A DNA stretch of 64,000 nt. Origin: Rubripirellula amarantea (GTDB taxonomy: Bacteria > Planctomycetota > Planctomycetia > Pirellulales > Pirellulaceae). This document shows, piece by piece, positions 1-8,458 of this stretch (positions are counted from its first letter, which is position 1; every line of letters starts with the position of its first letter). The DNA lies in the NCBI RefSeq assembly GCF_007859865.1, contig NZ_SJPI01000003.1:124001-188000 (forward strand). Reading direction: 5' to 3'. The notes beneath the pieces are model-generated. The model ran no database searches. It was not told the origin of the DNA and saw nothing but the letters and a program-made list of their open reading frames with translations. A program made the position numbers and the translations under genes.

Positions 1-1433
1 TCGCTATCTTCGATGAATTCACCAAAACTGCTGTCTTCACCTTCGCCCACCGGACGATCGAGGCTGACGGGGTGCCGCCCGATGTCCATCACGCGGCGGA
101 CCTCTTCAATTGGCACTTCGGTGTCCAATGCGATTTCTTCGTAAGTGGGCTCACGTCGCAAATCTTGCATCAAACGCTTTTGCGACTGACGCAACTTGCT
201 GAGCACATCGATCATATGAACAGGGATACGAATCGTGCGGGCTTGGTCAGCGATTGCGCGGGTGATCGCTTGACGAATCCACCATGTTGCGTAGGTGCTG
301 AACTTGAACCCACGTCGATATTCGTACTTGTCGACGGCACGCATCAGACCGGTGTTGCCTTCTTGGATCAAATCTAAGAATGACAATCCGCGGTTACGAT
401 ACTTCTTGGCAATCGAAACGACCAAACGAAGATTGCCGCTGCTGAGTTCGCGCTTCGTTGCTTCGTACTCATCAAAGTAACGACGGGCAGCGGTCATGCG
501 GTTGTGCAGACTGGTTGGGCTCTCTTGAGTGACCAACATCAACTCGCGAAGTTCTTGACGAAGATCGGCTGCTTCGTCGCGACTTATTGCATCAGTGCCA
601 AGATCGGCAAGACGAGCGCGAATGAAATTCATTCGCTTTGAGATGCCTTCGAGTTGACCTAATAGCGGAGTCACGCGGCGGCTTCGCAGGGAGAGTTCTT
701 CGACCAACTGAAGCGTTTTGCGACGCGAACGAATGAAGCGCCGGCGAACTTCTGCTTTCAATCGTGGCGACGTGCTCTTGCGGACCATGACCTCAAAATC
801 GGATTTGTTTTGAGCGATTAGGTTTTCGAGAGTCTTGAGGTTGTGAGGCATACGAGCACTGATCTGCTCTTTCGTCAAACGCTCGGTCAACGAGACTTTG
901 ATCGTGCGGTCAAAAGGAAGTTCACCTTCATGAACTCGCTTCAAAACAGCAACCGTCGCTCGCATCGCGTAGTCGGATTCAAGCAGCGTACGACGGAAAC
1001 GCCGGCGGGTGATTTCAATCTTCTTGGCGAGCGAAATTTCTTCTTCGCGAGTCAACAAGGGAATCTCGGCCATTTGGCTCAGATACATCCGGATCGGATC
1101 GTCGCTTGCTTTGGGCAATTCCGAAGCCGAGATCAAGATCGCGTCGTCGTCATCATCGTCGGCCACATCTTCGCGAGGCTCAGGCGTTCGCATCGGTGCC
1201 GACCGCATTTCCACGACGTTTGGTTCGGGTGCCCGAATAGCTTTGGCAGCGGGCTTTGCGACGGCTTCCGTCAGTTCGATTCCGTGGTGCTCAATTGCGA
1301 GCAACAGGTTGTCAAGCTTCTCTGGATTGACGTCCTCGTCGGGAAGATAGGCGTTGACTTCAGCGTAAGTCAGCGAGCCAGTTTCGAGTCCGCGTGCAAT
1401 CAGCGACGACAGTTCTTGATCCTTCAATTTCAT
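1..1433 (-). CDS. rpoD: RNA polymerase primary sigma factor RpoD (3' end beyond window)
   Basis: Housekeeping sigma-70 subunit, which directs RNA polymerase to most promoters. The frame runs from an ATG at 1433 to the window edge, giving about 477 codons. An acidic N-terminal part has a run of Asp near residue 95. Region 1.2 ([10 protein letters not shown]) is near residue 112. A long basic non-conserved region follows, then region 2 from about residue 330 ([41 protein letters not shown]) and the start of region 3. The region 4 helix-turn-helix lies outside the window. The gene lies downstream of dnaG on the same strand, as in the classical macromolecular synthesis arrangement, but with a gap of 356 bp. 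Family assignment is near certain. Confidence 0.97.
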   Translation of the reverse strand, partial: MKLKDQELSSLIARGLETGSLTYAEVNAYLPDEDVNPEKLDNLLLAIEHHGIELTEAVAKPAAKAIRAPEPNVVEMRSAPMRTPEPREDVADDDDDDAILISASELPKASDDPIRMYLSQMAEIPLLTREEEISLAKKIEITRRRFRRTLLESDYAMRATVAVLKRVHEGELPFDRTIKVSLTERLTKEQISARMPHNLKTLENLIAQNKSDFEVMVRKSTSPRLKAEVRRRFIRSRRKTLQLVEELSLRSRRVTPLLGQLEGISKRMNFIRARLADLGTDAISRDEAADLRQELRELMLVTQESPTSLHNRMTAARRYFDEYEATKRELSSGNLRLVVSIAKKYRNRGLSFLDLIQEGNTGLMRAVDKYEYRRGFKFSTYATWWIRQAITRAIADQARTIRIPVHMIDVLSKLRQSQKRLMQDLRREPTYEEIALDTEVPIEEVRRVMDIGRHPVSLDRPVGEGEDSSFGEFIEDS

Positions 1434-1789
1434 TTCAAAACCTCATGTTTTGCGTTTCGTCGTAATGTGTTCGTCATCACGACGCTGTCATCATGACAGT
1501 GGGGTCGGTGATAGTTTCTTAAGCGATTAAGAGTTTCCCAAGAGCGCCACAGTTTCCTGCGTGGGTCGGCTCATGGGGATGTGATCGTTTCGGGCACAAG
1601 CTCCTAAAGTGTTGAAACTTGAAAGCGGGAAGAGTTTCAAGTCGCGAGATTGAAATTGTGTGACGGTTTTCTATTTTTGCCTACGGCAGTTTTTGAATTT
1701 TATGGCAAGTGAGATCCAGAAGATTGTTTTCCGGCTCGCAAATGCCGTATTTTCCAGTCTCAAACGCATTTCATTTTTTTGTCAGATCT
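1434..1789. other. dnaG-rpoD intergenic region with a 15-bp palindrome
   Basis: This 356-bp stretch has no plausible gene; the short frames in it lack family features. It contains the perfect dyad CTGTCAT-C-ATGACAG at 1485-1499, about 52 bp upstream of the rpoD start. That makes it a candidate operator or the stem of a leader structure for rpoD. The length of the gap suggests rpoD has its own promoter in addition to any read-through from dnaG. Confidence 0.5.
1485..1499. promoter_or_regulatory. palindrome upstream of rpoD, possible operator
   Basis: CTGTCATCATGACAG is a perfect 7-bp inverted repeat around one base. It lies in the 5' region of rpoD, about 52 bp before the start codon. The symmetry is seen directly. 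An operator role is inference, and no known regulator motif is claimed. Confidence 0.35.
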
Positions 1790-3700
1790 CTATTTCGGAC
1801 GGTTTTGCTGGCGCAGTGCTTCTTCATCAAACAGCTTTCGCAACAACGCATCTTCTTCACTCTCGCCCAACATTCCATGAACGACACTTGCGATCTCGCG
1901 TGACTTTTCTCGTTCGCTATATCGAGTCAAGATATCAGCGTATCGTTGCTCCGGTGTATCGACTCGTTGTCCAGATCTTTCATCCACACGTGTTAGGAGA
2001 GTCACCAACGCATTCTTGAGTGGTTCGTTCTCGATCATCGTTAAAAGGCTCTTTCCATCGAGCGGCATCGCGCGAAGGTCCAAGTCCTGGTAAGCCGATA
2101 ACAACATCTTCGCCGTGATGCTGGTCAACCAATCGGGATCAATCGCCTCCACCGCGCTGGCGGCCAAATCGGGTTGCTCAATAAGCGTTTCGAAAAGATG
2201 CAAATCCAGCCCTGATAACGGCGGTAGTTTTTCATAAACAATGCGCTGTGGTGCTTGAGTGAGTTCCTTGACCGGCGGCGCAATGCGTTGAGCTCGACCA
2301 CGATTACGAGCCTCAGTGCGCAAGGTCGCCAATCGCTGTTCTAAACGCTCAACGCGAAAGTTAAAGCTATCGGAAAGCCGTGTCATAAGCTGGTCGACAC
2401 GCAATCCTTCGGGAGCTTTGGCGACGATCTTCAACATCGTGTCCACCGCTTTGGTCACAGCATGCGTGTCGTTCTTAAAGTCCACTCCCTCGGTCAGTCG
2501 GTTGAGCTTGTGATCGAGCGCATCGGGTGCCTTCGCGACAATCTGTTCAAACGATTCGCGTCCGAATTCGCCGATGTAGTCCGCCGGATCGCTGCCTTCG
2601 GGAAGCGTTAGCACTCTTAAATCGACGCTTTCGCCAATGAACAGTTCCAGCACTTCATCCGCTCGTTTTTGCCCCGCAGTATCACCATCGAGCACGAGGA
2701 CCACTCGCTCGGCGAATCGCTTGAGAATCTTAACGTGGTCGGGAGTCAACGCCGTCCCCAGCACCGCCACAACAGGCTCGACGCCGGATTGTCGGGCGGC
2801 CACCACGTCGGTGTAGCCTTCCATGACCATCACTTGGCCTTGGCTTCGAATGGCTTCGCGGGCAAGCTGCAATCCGTAAAGCTGCTTCGATTTACGAAAC
2901 AACATCGTTTCGCGTCCGTTGATGTACTTCCCGCCGGCTTTGTCACCATGGCGAGCGGCGATCTCGGGAATCAGTCGACCGCCCAACGCGATCGGCCGAT
3001 TTTGCAGATCGAAAATCGGAAACATCAATCGGCCACGGAACATGTCGACGAAACCTTGACCGGACTGCTTTGCCGATGCGACGCCGCAAGCATGGGCGAC
3101 TTCACCGGAAAACTTGTTGTCCTTTAGCAACTTCACCGCGTGGTCCCATGAATCGGGCGAGAAACCGATTCGAAATCGCTTTCGATTTTCGTCGTTCACG
3201 CCCCGAGATGCCAAATAATCGCGAGCGATTTTCGCATCGTCCGTCCTAGGATCGTCGAGCAAATCGAAGTACTCATCAGCCACCAACTTCATGGCGGCAA
3301 AAAGCGTGTCGCGGTCGTCGGGCGACCCGGGCGTCGTTTTTTTTCCACCGGTGTACTGCTCGATGGGAATGCCAGCGACATCCGCCAACGTCCGCATCGC
3401 TGTGGGAAAATCGACTCCATCACGACGCATTACGAAACTGAAGACATCCCCACCAATGTCACAGGGCCAACACTTCCACGTTTGCCGTTCCTGGTTGATC
3501 GTCATCGAAGGTCGACGGTCGTTATGCCAGGGGCAACGAGCGACGAAATTGCGACCCTGCGGCTGGACTTCGAGCGTCGCGCTGATCACGTCGAGAATGT
3601 CGACTGATGACCGCACTCGCTCTTTCAGATCGAAATCCAAAATCGACGACAAACGAATCTTCCGCGTTGGAGGGGACCTACTCACCGAGATTGCAAGCAT
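1790..3700 (-). CDS. dnaG: DNA primase DnaG
   Basis: Synthesises RNA primers at the replication fork. The N-terminal CHC2-type zinc site is visible (CPWH about residue 55 and CWPC about residue 77). The TOPRIM core has EGYTDV near residue 294 and LDGDTAGQKRA near residue 338, with the metal-binding Glu and Asp residues present. The length of 636 aa is usual for the family. The listed start is an ATG at 3700. A TTG at 3652 (16 codons in) has a GGAAG six bases upstream and places the zinc domain at the family's usual distance from the N-terminus, so it may be the true start. It precedes rpoD on the same strand. I see no rpsU next to it. Confidence 0.96.
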   Translation of the reverse strand: MLAISVSRSPPTRKIRLSSILDFDLKERVRSSVDILDVISATLEVQPQGRNFVARCPWHNDRRPSMTINQERQTWKCWPCDIGGDVFSFVMRRDGVDFPTAMRTLADVAGIPIEQYTGGKKTTPGSPDDRDTLFAAMKLVADEYFDLLDDPRTDDAKIARDYLASRGVNDENRKRFRIGFSPDSWDHAVKLLKDNKFSGEVAHACGVASAKQSGQGFVDMFRGRLMFPIFDLQNRPIALGGRLIPEIAARHGDKAGGKYINGRETMLFRKSKQLYGLQLAREAIRSQGQVMVMEGYTDVVAARQSGVEPVVAVLGTALTPDHVKILKRFAERVVLVLDGDTAGQKRADEVLELFIGESVDLRVLTLPEGSDPADYIGEFGRESFEQIVAKAPDALDHKLNRLTEGVDFKNDTHAVTKAVDTMLKIVAKAPEGLRVDQLMTRLSDSFNFRVERLEQRLATLRTEARNRGRAQRIAPPVKELTQAPQRIVYEKLPPLSGLDLHLFETLIEQPDLAASAVEAIDPDWLTSITAKMLLSAYQDLDLRAMPLDGKSLLTMIENEPLKNALVTLLTRVDERSGQRVDTPEQRYADILTRYSEREKSREIASVVHGMLGESEEDALLRKLFDEEALRQQNRPK

Positions 3701-4243
3701 TCAAGAAAGAGTATTCTTCCCTGAATCCTTCGCCCGGTAAAGCTGGCGAAATATTTTCGATCGGTCCACCGGCAACCCAAGCGGTCGCCAGTAATTTTCG
3801 ATCCCTGCAGTCCTTTGCAGTGTTCCAGCCGGATTCTTCTAACCGCTATGTCCCAGGTCAAGACGAATTTCGTGATTAAATTCGCTGGGTTTTGTTCGAT
3901 TGCCGCGACGGAATTGAGCTTTATAAGTTGAGCTTACCGCCAGTGCGAAACATTCACCGTCTGATCCCAACTCGCAAATCCTCCACTGAAGCGAATCCCG
4001 CTCGGCAAAGACATGGACAACGAAGGTCGCGGTTGAACCTAAAGCGGAAGCGATCGAGAAACGACTTGTCTAGGCTACGACCACGTTTGCTTGCACCAGT
4101 GCGCCGTAAAGCACGTCGGTGAGACTGAGATCGACGGAAGTGGGGGCAACCGAAACACTCCAAATGCGACGACCTATCCCCAGCAGACGATCACCCAGCG
4201 TATTTATCATTCAGCCTATTTATCACTAAGCCTGCTACCGAGC
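3701..4243. other. non-coding stretch upstream of dnaG
   Basis: About 540 bp with only short frames on both strands. These are rich in Arg/Ser/Pro, look random, and match no family I recognise. No tRNA or rpsU-like sequence was found. The region should hold the dnaG promoter. A two-copy 16-bp tandem repeat lies at 4199-4230. Confidence 0.5.
4199..4230. repeat. 16-bp tandem repeat, two copies
   Basis: The units GCGTATTTATCATTCA and GCCTATTTATCACTAA lie head to tail, followed by a partial GCCT. They are about 13 bp beyond the stop codon of the small minus-strand gene ending at 4244. This resembles the short tandem duplications found after several other genes in the window. Confidence 0.6.
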
Positions 4244-4582
4244 TCAGTTAACGCTGAGTGCTTCGAGTGACCGGATTGCAACCGGAATGATCTTTTGGGC
4301 ATCAGCTAAGCGTCCCGACGAAACCATCGCTTCAAGACAATCCAAGCTGAGCAACGCGTTGTTCAACAGATTGTTCCAACGATGTTCGCTGATCGAAAAC
4401 CGAGCCGCGACGCACTCAGGTTCCGAATTGGTGGATACCTGATTGAGCAACTCAACCAGCGCGATGCAGCGACGGATTTCCTGCAGATCGCACTGAGCGG
4501 TCGATGGGGTGAGTTCCACTGATAACTCGATAGGCTGGACATTGCTATCGAGATCCACAAACGAATCTTGCGTATAAAGCAT
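4244..4582 (-). CDS. small hypothetical protein
   Basis: A 112-aa frame whose composition looks like a soluble, mostly helical protein: acidic start, leucine-rich middle (IALVELLNQV, NNALLSLDCLEAMV) and no signal peptide. I do not recognise the family. It sits between dnaG and fmt on the same strand with more than 200 bp on the fmt side, so it is probably transcribed on its own. An overlapping minus-strand frame (4363-4740) is rich in Trp, Arg and Ser and looks less like a protein. Coding status is likely but not certain. Confidence 0.45.
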   Translation of the reverse strand: MLYTQDSFVDLDSNVQPIELSVELTPSTAQCDLQEIRRCIALVELLNQVSTNSEPECVAARFSISEHRWNNLLNNALLSLDCLEAMVSSGRLADAQKIIPVAIRSLEALSVN

Positions 4583-4807
4583 CCTGATACTCCGTTATTC
4601 CATTGTTCGAATCCGTGATTGACGATGCGAAATGCAAACGTCATGCCATCTAGGTAACGATGGCTAGTCTCATCAGAGGAGCCCATCATCATGATGAGCG
4701 TTTCGAGCACAACGGAGTCTTTCCAGGCGCGTCCTTCCACCTCCGCTTATACGAATTTGCGTGGGACAAGCAAAGACCAATTCCAAAACGCTGAAAACAT
4801 CGCTTCG

Positions 4808-5779
4808 TTACAGCGAAAACAGCCTCGATCCTTCACTCGGCTGATGCCCGCGAAAGAACGCGTCTGCTGACATCTCGCGCTTTCCAGCTGGGACGATGCT
4901 AATCAACTCGACCATCAGATCACCTGTGGCGACCAAGTAACCGGCTTCCGTTTTGACGATTTCTCCACTGTGAAAGCCCTCGCTGGTCTGGTCAGTCAAT
5001 CGAACGGACTTTACTGCCAAGCGGATCGGTGGCTTCTCGGGATGCGACCTAAAGAACGTAAAGGCAACGGGCCAGGGGCTCATGCCTCGCACATGACAAC
5101 TGATCTCACGCCCCGATCGCCCCCAATCAATCTCGCCATCGGCTTTACTCAATCGCGGCGCCTTGCTGACCCGACTGGGATCTTGTGGCACTCCGATATC
5201 CGATTGGCCATCCCAAGATTGCAACATGGCAACGGCTTCTAAGGTCGCTTCGACACCAATCGCCGACAAACGCTCTTCCAATTGCCCAGCGTCTTCGTCA
5301 TCGCTAATGGGCGTTTCACGCGTGCAAAGCACGGGACCGCCATCGAGCCGAGGCGTCATGTGAATCACCGAGACTCCCGTAACCGGGTCGCCATTGAGCA
5401 TCGCCCATTGAACCGGGGCGGCTCCGCGATAAGCGGGAAGCAGGGATCCGTGTAAGTTGATACAACCGAGTCGAGCAACCGCCAGCGCGGCAGGCTTAAG
5501 GATTTGCCCATAGTCGCAGACAACAAGCAAGTCAGGCTGCTCTTTGGCGACCGTCTCAATCGAATCGGGATCGTTAATGCTGACGGGATCAAACACCGGC
5601 AAGGTGTTGTGAACCGCCCAATCACGGACGGGTGACGGAGGCGGTCCGCCACGACTTTTGACCGGTGGAGCAGGGCGAGTAACAACTAAACGAATATCGT
5701 GATCCAACAATGCGTTGAAGGACGGAACCGCGAACGGTCCGGTGCCCATCACCACCAATTTCAATCGCTCTGAAGCCAT
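4808..5779 (-). CDS. fmt: methionyl-tRNA formyltransferase
   Basis: Transfers a formyl group from 10-formyl-tetrahydrofolate to initiator Met-tRNA. The N-terminal Rossmann-like domain begins KLVVMGTGPFAVPSF. The catalytic core has INLHGSLLPAYRGAAPVQWAM (Asn and His of the formyltransferase site) and the downstream TGVSVIHMTPRLDGGPVL. A C-terminal OB-like domain follows, giving 323 aa in total, normal for the family. The ATG at 5779 was chosen because it lies 14 bp after the def stop and directly before the conserved N-terminus. A longer frame to 5815 would overlap def. It forms a def-fmt operon, a common bacterial pairing that links formylation and deformylation. Confidence 0.96.
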   Translation of the reverse strand: MASERLKLVVMGTGPFAVPSFNALLDHDIRLVVTRPAPPVKSRGGPPPSPVRDWAVHNTLPVFDPVSINDPDSIETVAKEQPDLLVVCDYGQILKPAALAVARLGCINLHGSLLPAYRGAAPVQWAMLNGDPVTGVSVIHMTPRLDGGPVLCTRETPISDDEDAGQLEERLSAIGVEATLEAVAMLQSWDGQSDIGVPQDPSRVSKAPRLSKADGEIDWGRSGREISCHVRGMSPWPVAFTFFRSHPEKPPIRLAVKSVRLTDQTSEGFHSGEIVKTEAGYLVATGDLMVELISIVPAGKREMSADAFFRGHQPSEGSRLFSL

Positions 5780-5793
5780 GTCCGTAATTTGCC

Positions 5794-6378
5794 TTAGGTG
5801 TACTTTTCGTGCCAAGTGCTTAAGCGTTTGACGAGCGTTTCGTCATCGGGAATCGAACCCGTGCCCTGCTTGGATCGAAAATCCGTTTCCAACGTATCCA
5901 TTGCATCTTCCAGATCACGCCGGGCCTCGGCACTCATTCGGTCAAAAAACATGACGCCATCGAGGTGATCGTTTTCATGCTGAAAAATTCGCCCCAGGAA
6001 CCCATCAAAGGTGCCTTCGATCGGGTTTCCTTGCAGGTCATAAGCACTGAGCCGAATCGACTTGGGGCGTTTGACTTGACCGTAGAGCCCGGGAAGACTC
6101 AAGCAACCTTCCTGGGAAGTTTCATTTCCTTTGGGCAATTGGAGTTCAGGATTGATGATCACAAACTCCTCGCCCTCTCCCTTTTCGCCGGCCGGATTAG
6201 CCACGAACAACCGCAGCGGCAAGTCGACTTGGTTTGCCGCCAGCCCCACGCCTTTGTGTTCGTACATCAGCTCGAACATCTGAGCGACAATCTCTTTGAG
6301 CTCGGCATCAACGCGGCGGATGGGCTTACTTTTGATCCGCAGAGTCGGATGGGGATAGGTGATAACGCTCAGTTGCAT
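5794..6378 (-). CDS. def: peptide deformylase
   Basis: Removes the N-formyl group from nascent proteins. All three metalloprotease motifs are present: GVGLAANQ (motif I), EGCLSLPG with the metal-binding Cys (motif II), and QHENDHLDG, the HExxH-type site (motif III). The start at 6378 gives MQLSVITYPHP, which matches the usual N-terminus, and a protein of 194 aa. A longer frame to 6420 adds 14 atypical residues. It lies directly upstream of fmt, with 14 bp between them, and is divergent from mch. Confidence 0.97.
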   Translation of the reverse strand: MQLSVITYPHPTLRIKSKPIRRVDAELKEIVAQMFELMYEHKGVGLAANQVDLPLRLFVANPAGEKGEGEEFVIINPELQLPKGNETSQEGCLSLPGLYGQVKRPKSIRLSAYDLQGNPIEGTFDGFLGRIFQHENDHLDGVMFFDRMSAEARRDLEDAMDTLETDFRSKQGTGSIPDDETLVKRLSTWHEKYT

Positions 6379-6559
6379 GGCGGATCGAAAGACAAGACGA
6401 GGAGTCGGAAAGTGAGGCAAAACAGGTCCGATCGGCCAATCCGCCAGCGAACCCTCAGGATGACGGATTCTTGCTCTATTTTACAGGGGTAAGAAAGTTG
6501 CCGACTTTAGGTCACGCGTCCAGTTTACAGCTCGCATTGAGTTCACGACGATATCGACC

Positions 6560-7534
6560 ATGAACGATCAACCGACTTATGAATTAAGCATTAACTCCCA
6601 GGCCGCTTCACTATTTGATGTCCTCAGCGACATTAAGGATGAAATCGGTTGCGAGACCCAGGAAATCGAGGGAGCCCGCATTCTGGACGCGGGCGTCCAC
6701 ACTCACGGATCCGTTGCTGCTGGATTGGGGCTTGCTGGACTGTGCATGGGTGACCTCGCCAACATCGAAATTCAACCTGCAGATCCGGATCGCTATGCGA
6801 CCACTAATGCGGTCTACGTCCAGACCGATCATCCGCTGCATGCCTGCTTGGGTGCCCAATACGCTGGCTGGCCTGTGCAATCGGATGACTTCTTTGCCAT
6901 GGGCAGCGGTCCAATGCGATTGGCCCGCGGTCGCGAGGAAATGCTCGGCGAACTTGAGTTAACAGAAACCGGTAGCCCCGTGGTGGGCGTTTTAGAATCC
7001 GACTCGCTTCCCACCGCTTCGGCTATCAAATTGATCGCCGAACAGTGTCAGGTCGAAACGAGCGAATTGCGAATCGCGGTCGCCCCTACCAGCACTATCG
7101 CTGGTTCGTTGCAGGTCGTTGCACGCAGCATCGAAACCGCACTTCACAAGTTGCACGAGTTGAAGTTTGACGTTCGAACCATTATTTCCGCCACCGGACA
7201 TGCTCCGTTGCCACCACCGGCCAAACCGGGCGACATGGCTAGTGGCATTGGACGTACTAACGATGCCATGCTTTATGGCGCCACGGTGACCTTATGGGTT
7301 GACGCCGACGATGAAGCGATCGAAGCCGTCGCGTCGCAGGTCCCCAGCGAAACATCGAAGGATCACGGTCGTCCGTTCAAAGACGTTTTCAAAGACTACG
7401 GCTACGATTTCTACAAAGTCGACCCGATGCTGTTTTCGCCTGCCGTGGTGATGATTCACAGCTTACGAACCGGAAGAAGCTGGCATCACGGAAAACTCTA
7501 TTCCGACGTCCTTCGCCAATCTTTTTTTGGGTAA
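6560..7534 (+). CDS. mch: methenyltetrahydromethanopterin cyclohydrolase
   Basis: Interconverts methenyl- and formyl-tetrahydromethanopterin in the H4MPT-linked C1 pathway, known from methanogens, methylotrophs and planctomycetes. The 324-aa length and the N-terminal block (EGARILDAGVHTHGSVAAG) fit the Mch family, as do YAGWPVQ, FFAMGSGPMRLARG and the C-terminal FSPAVVMIHSLRTGRSWHHG. In bacteria this enzyme serves formaldehyde oxidation or detoxification. It begins a tight plus-strand group: the next gene starts 3 bp after its stop. The ATG at 6560 is the first in frame and matches the family's N-terminus. Confidence 0.93.
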   Translation: MNDQPTYELSINSQAASLFDVLSDIKDEIGCETQEIEGARILDAGVHTHGSVAAGLGLAGLCMGDLANIEIQPADPDRYATTNAVYVQTDHPLHACLGAQYAGWPVQSDDFFAMGSGPMRLARGREEMLGELELTETGSPVVGVLESDSLPTASAIKLIAEQCQVETSELRIAVAPTSTIAGSLQVVARSIETALHKLHELKFDVRTIISATGHAPLPPPAKPGDMASGIGRTNDAMLYGATVTLWVDADDEAIEAVASQVPSETSKDHGRPFKDVFKDYGYDFYKVDPMLFSPAVVMIHSLRTGRSWHHGKLYSDVLRQSFFG

Positions 7535-7537
7535 GCG

Positions 7538-8458
7538 ATGGGCTTTCACGAGAACAACAGCGCGGGGAAGTCTCGCTTTTTAATGCTCGGTGGCGGCGAA
7601 GGCTGGCACGCGAATCAACTTCGTCAAGCCTGCCAAGTCCGTGGTTGCGAATTAGAACTGGCAACTTATCAATCCTTGGCTGGCTCGGTTCAAGGCGATG
7701 GAGTGACGATCACGTGCGCGCATGGCGACGTCCGCAATTTTGACGCGGTGCTGACGCGGACAATGCCCGCCGGATCACTCGAACAGATTACGTTTCGATT
7801 GGCGACGCTGCATCACCTGCAAAAGGTCAACTCGCGCATCATCAACTCCCCTCGTTCGCTCGAGATCGCGATCGACAAATTTGCATCGCTTGCTGTCGTG
7901 GCCTCACTCGGTTGCCGTGTCCCCTCGACACGTGTCGTGCAATCTCGACGTGAGGCGATGGACGCGTATGCTGAACTCGGTGGCGACTGCGTTGTCAAAC
8001 CTATCTTCGGCGGGGAAGGGTTCGGTGTCATGCGAGTTTCCGACCCTGAATTGGCCAGGACGACGTTCGCGACTCTCGATCAACTTGGTTGCGTCATGTA
8101 CGTGCAAGCCTTTGTGCCGCCGGGCGGAGCGGACACGAGACTACTAAAGATCGGCGACGAAGTCATTTCGCTGCGGCGTACCAACGCTGGCGATTTCCGC
8201 ACCAACCGCACCCACGGCGGAACAGCCGAGCGCGTCGAGACTCAATCATGGCATCGCGACCTTGCGTTTCGCGTCTGTAACGAGATTGGTCTGACAATCG
8301 CGTCGGTTGATTTGATCGATTGCCAAACGGATGGCTACCGAGTGATTGAAGTCAATGGAATTCCCGGTTGGCAAGGTGCTCAATCAGCCTGCGACGTCTC
8401 GATCGCCGGATTGATCATCGACACACTGCTTTCAACCGAAACGTTGGTAGCGTCATGA
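7538..8458 (+). CDS. RimK/MptN-like ATP-grasp ligase
   Basis: An ATP-grasp protein of 306 aa that should join an amino acid, probably glutamate, to a carboxylate using ATP. Visible features are the pre-ATP-grasp domain with LTRTMPAGS, CVVKPIFGGEGFGVMRV (ATP-binding loop), YVQAFVPPGGADTRLLKIG and the metal-binding end VIEVNGIPGW. RimK relatives found beside mch in methylotrophs and archaea include MptN, the ligase adding glutamate to tetrahydromethanopterin or tetrahydrosarcinapterin. Its position 3 bp after mch supports a role in making or modifying the C1 cofactor. The exact substrate is inference; lysine- or ribosomal-protein-modifying RimK homologues are the alternative. Confidence 0.8.
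   Translation: MGFHENNSAGKSRFLMLGGGEGWHANQLRQACQVRGCELELATYQSLAGSVQGDGVTITCAHGDVRNFDAVLTRTMPAGSLEQITFRLATLHHLQKVNSRIINSPRSLEIAIDKFASLAVVASLGCRVPSTRVVQSRREAMDAYAELGGDCVVKPIFGGEGFGVMRVSDPELARTTFATLDQLGCVMYVQAFVPPGGADTRLLKIGDEVISLRRTNAGDFRTNRTHGGTAERVETQSWHRDLAFRVCNEIGLTIASVDLIDCQTDGYRVIEVNGIPGWQGAQSACDVSIAGLIIDTLLSTETLVAS

Noticed and set aside
843-1496. A 217-codon plus-strand frame over the rpoD N-terminus
   Set aside because: It lies opposite conserved RpoD coding sequence and has no family features.
4600-4620. GTTCGAATC resembling a tRNA T-loop
   Set aside because: The flanking bases do not form a T-stem and no acceptor or anticodon arm can be found.
4363-4740. Alternative 125-codon minus-strand frame overlapping the small unknown gene
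   Set aside because: Trp/Arg/Ser-rich and less protein-like than the frame at 4244-4582; kept out, although neither is proven.
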